This document shows positions 59,550 through 64,000 of a DNA stretch of 64,000 nucleotides, one piece after another (positions within the stretch are counted from its first letter, which is position 1; every line of letters begins with the position of its first letter). The position numbers and the translations under genes are program-made. This stretch comes from Azorhizobium doebereinerae UFLA1-100 (GTDB lineage: Bacteria > Pseudomonadota > Alphaproteobacteria > Rhizobiales > Xanthobacteraceae), in the NCBI RefSeq assembly GCF_000473085.1, contig NZ_AXBA01000001.1, positions 1 to 64,000 of the forward strand, in the 5' to 3' direction. The notes under the pieces are model-generated. The model saw nothing but the letters and a program-made list of their open reading frames with translations. It had not been told where the DNA came from and made no database searches.

Positions 59550-60344
59550 ATGGAGATGTCCCCGTCCGACCTGACCTCCCGTCCCTGGCAAACCCTCGCG
59601 GTGCAGGTGGCGGACGGCGTGTGCCGGGTGCGCCTCGGCGGGCGCGAGGGCGGCGGCACCATCACCGCCGGACTGGTGGCGGAACTGGGCGCCGTGGTGG
59701 CCGTCTGCGCCGACATGGCGGCCCGGCCGGCGATCACCGTTCTGGTGCTGGAAGGCACGCCGACGGTGTTCTGCGCCGGCGGCGACCTGGCCGGTGCCAG
59801 CGGCCAGGACCAAGCGGACGATCCCGCGCCGCTCTATGACCTCTGGACGCGCCTTTCCACCGGGCCGTTCGTCTCGATCGCCTTGGTGCAGGGCAAGGCG
59901 ACGGCGGGTGGCGTGGGATTTGCCGCCGCGTGCGATGTGGTGCTGGCCGCCCGGAGCGCCAGCTTTCAACTGCCGGAACTGCTGTTCGGCCTCTATCCCG
60001 CCTGCGTGCTGCCGTTCCTGGCCCGCCGGGTGGGCATGCAGCGGGCCCATCAGCTTGCCCTCGGCACGCGGACCATCGATGCGGCGGAGGCCCTGGCCTG
60101 GGGGCTGGCCGACGCGGTGGAGGCGGACGCGGAGGCGCTGCTGCGCAGCCATCTGGTCCGCCTGCGCCGGCTCGGCAAGCCGGCGCTCGCCCGGTACAAG
60201 GCCTATGCCGCCGGCGTGGCGGATACGATCGAACGCTGCCGGCCGGCGGCGCTGGCCGCGAACCGGGAGATGTTCGCCGATCCCGATGTGCGGGCGAACA
60301 TCGCCCGCTATGTAACGGAACTGAAATTCCCCTGGGAGCCGTGA
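59550..60344 (+). CDS. Enoyl-CoA hydratase-like dehydratase (ECH1 of the beta-branching cassette)
   Basis: A 264-residue crotonase-fold protein. The oxyanion-hole segments are VFCAGGDLAG and KATAGGVGFAAACDVVLA. The stretch FQLPELLFGLYPACVLPFLARRVG closely resembles PksH/BaeH-type ECH1 enzymes, which dehydrate the HMG-type intermediate. The following decarboxylase (ECH2) is not in the window. It starts one base after the KS stop and is the last gene of the operon. Confidence 0.9.
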   Translation: MEMSPSDLTSRPWQTLAVQVADGVCRVRLGGREGGGTITAGLVAELGAVVAVCADMAARPAITVLVLEGTPTVFCAGGDLAGASGQDQADDPAPLYDLWTRLSTGPFVSIALVQGKATAGGVGFAAACDVVLAARSASFQLPELLFGLYPACVLPFLARRVGMQRAHQLALGTRTIDAAEALAWGLADAVEADAEALLRSHLVRLRRLGKPALARYKAYAAGVADTIERCRPAALAANREMFADPDVRANIARYVTELKFPWEP

Positions 60345-60363
60345 CCCCTGGCGCGCGGGGTCA
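60342..60363. terminator. Inverted repeat containing both convergent stop codons
   Basis: TGACCCC (60342-60348) and GGGGTCA (60357-60363) form a 7-bp stem. Its two ends are the stop codons of the ECH gene and, on the other strand, the amidotransferase gene. A weak bidirectional terminator is possible. Confidence 0.45.
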
Positions 60364-62319
60364 GGCCGGCACCGGCACGGGCCGGAAATCGGCGATGCGC
60401 ACCTGCGGCGCAGCGCCCGGCCGGCGCCCGCCGGCGACGAAATCGCGGTTCAGCAGCGCGATGGACAGCAGGAAGATGAAGGTCTGGTTCTCCTTGGTGC
60501 TGATCTCCGCCGGATCGCGGGACAGCACCTTCTGCGCGAGCGCGCGGGCGAAGCGCTGGTCGATGAAGGGGAGCTTCGCCAGCTCCGCCTCGGAGAGCAC
60601 CAGCTCCAGATAGTCCGGCCGGAGGCTGGCGAAGGCGGCGCTTTCCGGCGCGCGGTAGGGGAACTTGCGCTTGCGCACCACCGACGAAGGCAGGCAGTCG
60701 GCAAAGGCGGCGCGCAAAAGCGCCTTCTCCTCGAAGCCGTCGTCGAACCGCAGATTCACCGCCGAGGCCAGCGCCACCACCGCCGGGTCGAGGAAGGGGC
60801 AGCGGTTCTCCACCCCATGGGCGAGCGCCATGCGGTCGCCCTGGGTGGAGAGCAGATAGCCGGGCAGGAGGGTCTGGTACTCCAGCCACTGCGCCTTCTC
60901 CACCGGCGTCATGGCGGCAAAGCCGGGCTCCTCGGCCGCCAGCCGGCCCACGGCGGCGAACGGATCGCCGGCCTGCTTCAGCAGGCGGGCGGAGAAGCGG
61001 CCGTTCTGGAACCGCAGCTCGTGCGAGAACAGCCCCGGCAGATGCTCCCGGGAGAATTGCTGGTAGAGGCCGGTGGTCGCGGCCACGTCCTGCGGCCCGT
61101 AATGGCTGAGATGGGGATAGAGCTGGGCCAGGCGCTCCGTGCGCGTCGCCTCGTCCAGGCTGTCCCAGTCGGCGCGCAGCCGGGTTTCCTTGAACAGGTC
61201 GTAGCCGAGGAAGGCCTCGTCCGCGCCTTCCCCGCTCAGCACCACCTTGACGCCGCTCGCGCGCGTGCGCTGGGACAGCAGGAACATGGGCACGAAGGCG
61301 CTGCGGAACGCCGGCACCTCCGCATGGAACACCGCATCGGGAAAGGCCGCCACCATGTCCGCATGGCGGATGCGCAGGGTGCTGTGGCGGGTGTCGAGGG
61401 CGGCGGCCAGTTCCTGCTGCTCGGCGGACTCGTCGAATTCCGCGTCCTCGAAGGCGATGGAGAAGGTGGACAGCCGGGGCAGGGCGTCGCGGGCCAGCCG
61501 GGCGATGATGGCGGAATCGAGCCCGCCGCTCATATAGACGCCCACCTCCACGTCGCTGCACAGGCGCAGCGCCACGCTCTCGCGCATCTGCTGGCGGATG
61601 CGCTCGATCGCCTCCCCGCGCGAGCCGATGGCCGGGCCGTCGTCGAAGGCGATGCCCGAGAAGCGGCGCAGGGTGGCGCTCGTCTCGGTGAGGGTGAGGC
61701 AGGTGCCGAGCGGCAGGCTGTCGATGCCGGAGAAGCCGGTCTGGTGCGGCAGCGGAGTCCACTGGCCGAGGATCGCGGCCAACTGGTCCGGATCGAAGGC
61801 GAAGCCGAAGCCCGGCACCGCCAGGAAGGCCTTCATCTCCGAGGCGAAATAGAACGTCCCCCGGTGCCACGCGTAGAACAGCGGCCGCTTGCCGTAGCGG
61901 TCGCGGGCGAGCACCAGCGTCGCCGTCCGGCGATCGTAGAGCGCGAAGGCAAAGCCGCCGTTGAGGCGCGGCAGGCAGGCCTCGCCCCATTGCAGCCACG
62001 CCTGGAGCAGCACCTCGGTGTCGCTGTGGGTGCGGAACGGCCGCCCCAGCGCTTCCAGTTCGGCACGCAGCTCGCGGTAGTTGTAGATCTCACCATTGTA
62101 GCAGAGCCAGTAGCGCTCGCCCGGATCGCAGACCGGCTGGGCGCCGAGCGCCGGATCGATGATGGCGAGGCGCGCCGTGCCCATGGCGCAGGTCGCGTCG
62201 AGAAAGGCGCCCGCATCGTCGGGGCCGCGATGGGCAATGGCACCCAGCATGGCGCTCACCGTCCCGGTCGCGCCGGGGTCGCGAGAGGCCGGGCCGAGAA
62301 AGCCGACGATGCCGCACAT
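60361..62319 (-). CDS. asnB: AsnB-type glutamine amidotransferase (asparagine synthetase family)
   Basis: A 652-residue two-domain enzyme. The N-terminal class II glutaminase begins MCGIVGFLG with Cys2 as nucleophile and has the RLAIIDP and YNGEIYNYRELR segments. The C-terminal synthetase domain has the ATP pyrophosphatase loop in VYMSGGLDSAII. Asparagine synthesis is possible, but its place beside a discrete carrier protein in a PKS-type cluster suggests it amidates a carboxyl group on a carrier-bound acyl chain, as the amidotransferases of glutarimide polyketide pathways do with malonyl-ACP. It is 32 bp downstream of the ACP on the same strand. Confidence 0.9.
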   Translation of the reverse strand: MCGIVGFLGPASRDPGATGTVSAMLGAIAHRGPDDAGAFLDATCAMGTARLAIIDPALGAQPVCDPGERYWLCYNGEIYNYRELRAELEALGRPFRTHSDTEVLLQAWLQWGEACLPRLNGGFAFALYDRRTATLVLARDRYGKRPLFYAWHRGTFYFASEMKAFLAVPGFGFAFDPDQLAAILGQWTPLPHQTGFSGIDSLPLGTCLTLTETSATLRRFSGIAFDDGPAIGSRGEAIERIRQQMRESVALRLCSDVEVGVYMSGGLDSAIIARLARDALPRLSTFSIAFEDAEFDESAEQQELAAALDTRHSTLRIRHADMVAAFPDAVFHAEVPAFRSAFVPMFLLSQRTRASGVKVVLSGEGADEAFLGYDLFKETRLRADWDSLDEATRTERLAQLYPHLSHYGPQDVAATTGLYQQFSREHLPGLFSHELRFQNGRFSARLLKQAGDPFAAVGRLAAEEPGFAAMTPVEKAQWLEYQTLLPGYLLSTQGDRMALAHGVENRCPFLDPAVVALASAVNLRFDDGFEEKALLRAAFADCLPSSVVRKRKFPYRAPESAAFASLRPDYLELVLSEAELAKLPFIDQRFARALAQKVLSRDPAEISTKENQTFIFLLSIALLNRDFVAGGRRPGAAPQVRIADFRPVPVPA

Positions 62320-62351
62320 TTTCCAGCGTGCTCCCGCGTGGCAGGCGTGGG

Positions 62352-62618
62352 TCAGGACGCGGCGCGGGCCGCGGTCTTTTCGGTCACATAGGCGCGGATG
62401 CTGGCGAGGCTCACCAGCACGTTGCCGGTCATGTCCTCAAGGGCGAAGGTGATGCCGTATTCCGCCTCCAGGAAGCGATGCAGCTGCACGTAGCCGAATG
62501 AATCCATCACCCCCTCGCGGAACAGGTCGGTGTCCTCGGGAAAGGACGCGTCGAACTCCACGAGGAACTGGTCCTCGATGAAGCGACGGATCTTGTCGGT
62601 GTCCGGGGACATGGTCAT
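62352..62618 (-). CDS. Discrete acyl carrier protein paired with the amidotransferase
   Basis: An 88-residue carrier protein. The phosphopantetheine attachment Ser40 is in REGVMDSFGYVQLHRFLE, and IRRFIEDQFL is helix I. An ATG at 62618 is taken as start; one six bases downstream is equally possible. It leads a two-gene operon with the AsnB-like enzyme, so it probably carries the acyl group that is amidated. Its DSF motif differs from the NSI motif of the first ACP, so the two carriers have separate jobs. Confidence 0.9.
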   Translation of the reverse strand: MTMSPDTDKIRRFIEDQFLVEFDASFPEDTDLFREGVMDSFGYVQLHRFLEAEYGITFALEDMTGNVLVSLASIRAYVTEKTAARAAS

Positions 62619-62775
62619 CGTGTCTCGGCCGCGCAGGGACCGCCGCCAGGGCGAATGCAATCCAAGCTAGTGGAGTTGCGCCGCCGGAGGCAAATGGAAT
62701 GTGCGTGGATGCACGCTCCCCGAGCCTGCCCTCCACGAGAACCGGGGATCGCGGGCGGCGCGCCCGGCACGCGCC

Positions 62776-62805
62776 TTGACGGGCGGAGAGGCATCTTCCT
62801 ATCTT
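62776..62805 (+). promoter_or_regulatory. Probable sigma70 promoter of the ABC exporter
   Basis: TTGACG (62776-62781) and TATCTT (62800-62805) have an 18-base spacer. The predicted transcript would have about 80 bases of leader before the exporter start codon. Confidence 0.6.
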
Positions 62806-62890
62806 GCGCCCGGGCAATCGAAGATCAGCGCTGGCCACGGCTGGAACGGTTGGGTGACTTGCCGGATCATTGCAGGCGCGTGGCTGAAAC

Positions 62891-64000
62891 ATGTATGTGC
62901 TGCGCCTTCTCTATGCCGGGTCCGGGGAAACGCCCTGGCGCGGCCTCGTCATCACCTGCATCGCCGGCATCGGCAACGTCACGCTGATCGGCCTCATCAA
63001 CATCGCGGCGGAGCGGGCGGCCCTGGGCCGGCCGGTGGGGCTCCAGCTGCTGACGCTCTATCTGCTGGCCTTCGGCGTGTTCTATTTCGCCGACCGCATG
63101 TCGCTGCGCGAGGCGAACCGCCTGTTGCAGAACGGCCTGGAGGCGCTGCGGCTGCGCATCGTCGACAAGATCCGCACCTCCGAGCTGCGTACCCTGGAGA
63201 ATATCGGCCAAGGCGAGATCTATGCGACCGTGGTGCAGGAGACCAACCACCTCTCGCAGACCTTCCCGCTGCTGGTCAGCGCGGCCCAGAGCCTCGGCCT
63301 GCTGGGTTTCTGCCTGCTCTACATCGCCATGCTGTCGCAGGCCGCCTTCCTGGTGATCACCGGCGTGACGGTGCTGGGCGTGCTGATGTTCTGGATCCGC
63401 CGCCGCGGCCTGCGGCACGCCATGTTCTCGGTGCACGCCCAGGAAGCGGTGATGCTCACGCAGCTGGCTCATTATACCGAGGGCTTCCAGGAAATCCGCC
63501 TCAACGCCGACAAGAACGATGCGCTGCACCGCTCCTTCATCGATGTGGTGGAGACGCTGGAGGAGAAAGTGGTCGGCATCGGCCGCCAATGGGTGGTGCT
63601 TCTCCTGTTCAGCAATGCCTTCCTGTATTTTCTCGTCGGCGTCGTCATCTTCATCCTGCCGGCCTTCTTTTCCGGCTATACGGACATCATCTACAAGCTG
63701 TCCGCGGTCGCCATATTCTGCGTCGGCCCGGTGACGGCGGTGACCTCCGCCGCCCCGCTGTTCGACCGGGCCGAGACCGGGCTTGAGCATGTCTTCAACC
63801 TGGAGCAGCGGCTGGACGCGGGCGCGCTCGGCCCGTCCGAGGCCTCGCCGGAGGACTTGGCGCGCCTCGCCGACTTCCGCGAGATCAGCCTCGCCTCGGT
63901 CAGTTTCGGCTACCACAAGGAGCACGAGCCCAGCACCTTCGCCGTGGGGCCGTGGAACCTCTCCTTCCGGCGGGGCGAACTGGTGTTCATCACCGGCGCC
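62891..64000 (+). CDS. SyrD/PvdE-type ABC exporter, N-terminal part (cut by window edge)
   Basis: 370 codons are open to the window end. The first about 290 residues are a six-helix transmembrane domain (MYVLRLLYAGSGETPWRGLV, IGLINIAAERAA, then MFWIRRRGLRHAMFS and HYTEGFQEIRLNADKNDA). After it comes the start of the nucleotide-binding domain, FREISLASVSFGYHKE, ending in ELVFITGA, the beginning of the Walker A motif. The YTEGFQEIRLN segment is typical of the cyclic-peptide/pyoverdine-precursor exporters (SyrD, PvdE). It probably exports the cluster product. The rest of the gene lies to the right. Confidence 0.88.
   Translation, partial: MYVLRLLYAGSGETPWRGLVITCIAGIGNVTLIGLINIAAERAALGRPVGLQLLTLYLLAFGVFYFADRMSLREANRLLQNGLEALRLRIVDKIRTSELRTLENIGQGEIYATVVQETNHLSQTFPLLVSAAQSLGLLGFCLLYIAMLSQAAFLVITGVTVLGVLMFWIRRRGLRHAMFSVHAQEAVMLTQLAHYTEGFQEIRLNADKNDALHRSFIDVVETLEEKVVGIGRQWVVLLLFSNAFLYFLVGVVIFILPAFFSGYTDIIYKLSAVAIFCVGPVTAVTSAAPLFDRAETGLEHVFNLEQRLDAGALGPSEASPEDLARLADFREISLASVSFGYHKEHEPSTFAVGPWNLSFRRGELVFITGA

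Noticed and set aside
60817..62391. Open frame of 524 codons on the plus strand across the amidotransferase gene
   Set aside because: Antisense to the AsnB-like gene, which has all expected motifs; no ribosome site or domain in the shadow frame.

Overview
The window is a contiguous piece of a high-GC alphaproteobacterial chromosome, most likely from the Hyphomicrobiales and probably Xanthobacteraceae (Xanthobacter/Azorhizobium/Ancylobacter-like). The evidence is the gene set and gene order: gph-rpiA-DUF2059-gor, class II DAHP synthase, queA-tgt, EipB, usg, and the block bamE / cytochrome bc1 chaperone / DUF177-plsX-fabH-ihfA-merR followed by tRNA-Pro. The genus is inference. Codon use is strongly GC3-biased throughout, so long open frames lie antisense to most genes and were rejected.

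0-17.4 kb: a truncated IS5-type transposase at the left edge, then gph, rpiA, a secreted DUF2059 protein, a large GT2 glycosyltransferase on the opposite strand, glutathione reductase, a small secreted protein, a Bcr/CflA-type MFS exporter, class II DAHP synthase, a GNAT, an exported MetX-like alpha/beta hydrolase, gyrA, a LysE exporter, coaD and tandem cyclophilins. 17.4-29.6 kb: an Anbu-type proteasome homologue, a FemAB-like acyltransferase, DUF4424, a RidA/GDPD pair, EipB, acylphosphatase, a GT39 enzyme, a metallo-beta-lactamase-fold protein divergent from a LysR regulator, MgtC, and groES-groEL with a CIRCE operator. 29.9-41.7 kb: usg, ExoD, queA-tgt, folD, cytochrome c, rsmE, a glutamate-cysteine ligase-like enzyme, an FAH-family hydrolase, and an overlapping operon of metallophosphoesterase, GT4 and PLP dehydratase. 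41.7-53.8 kb: bamE, the bc1 chaperone, DUF177-plsX-fabH, ihfA, a MerR regulator with a very large proline-rich insertion, an RlpA-like protein, a Na/Pi cotransporter, tRNA-Pro(GGG), DUF697, a small membrane protein and an SPFH protein.

53.8-64 kb (continuing past the right edge) is the accessory part and the main discovery. It looks like the tailoring/starter end of a trans-AT-type polyketide (or PKS/NRPS) gene cluster. It holds a type II thioesterase, an Sfp-type phosphopantetheinyl transferase, and a tight operon P450-HMG synthase-ACP-KS-ECH. The KS has Ser in place of the catalytic Cys, the signature of the decarboxylating KS of HMG-synthase beta-branching cassettes, and the ECH resembles the dehydratase (ECH1) of these cassettes. 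On the other strand lie an AsnB-type amidotransferase and a discrete carrier protein, a pair that in glutarimide polyketide pathways supplies an amidated (malonamyl) starter unit. A SyrD/PvdE-type ABC exporter is cut by the window end. The PKS modules, the trans-AT and the second ECH are not visible and should lie to the right. The product cannot be read from this window; a beta-branched polyketide with an amide or glutarimide terminus is the working hypothesis.
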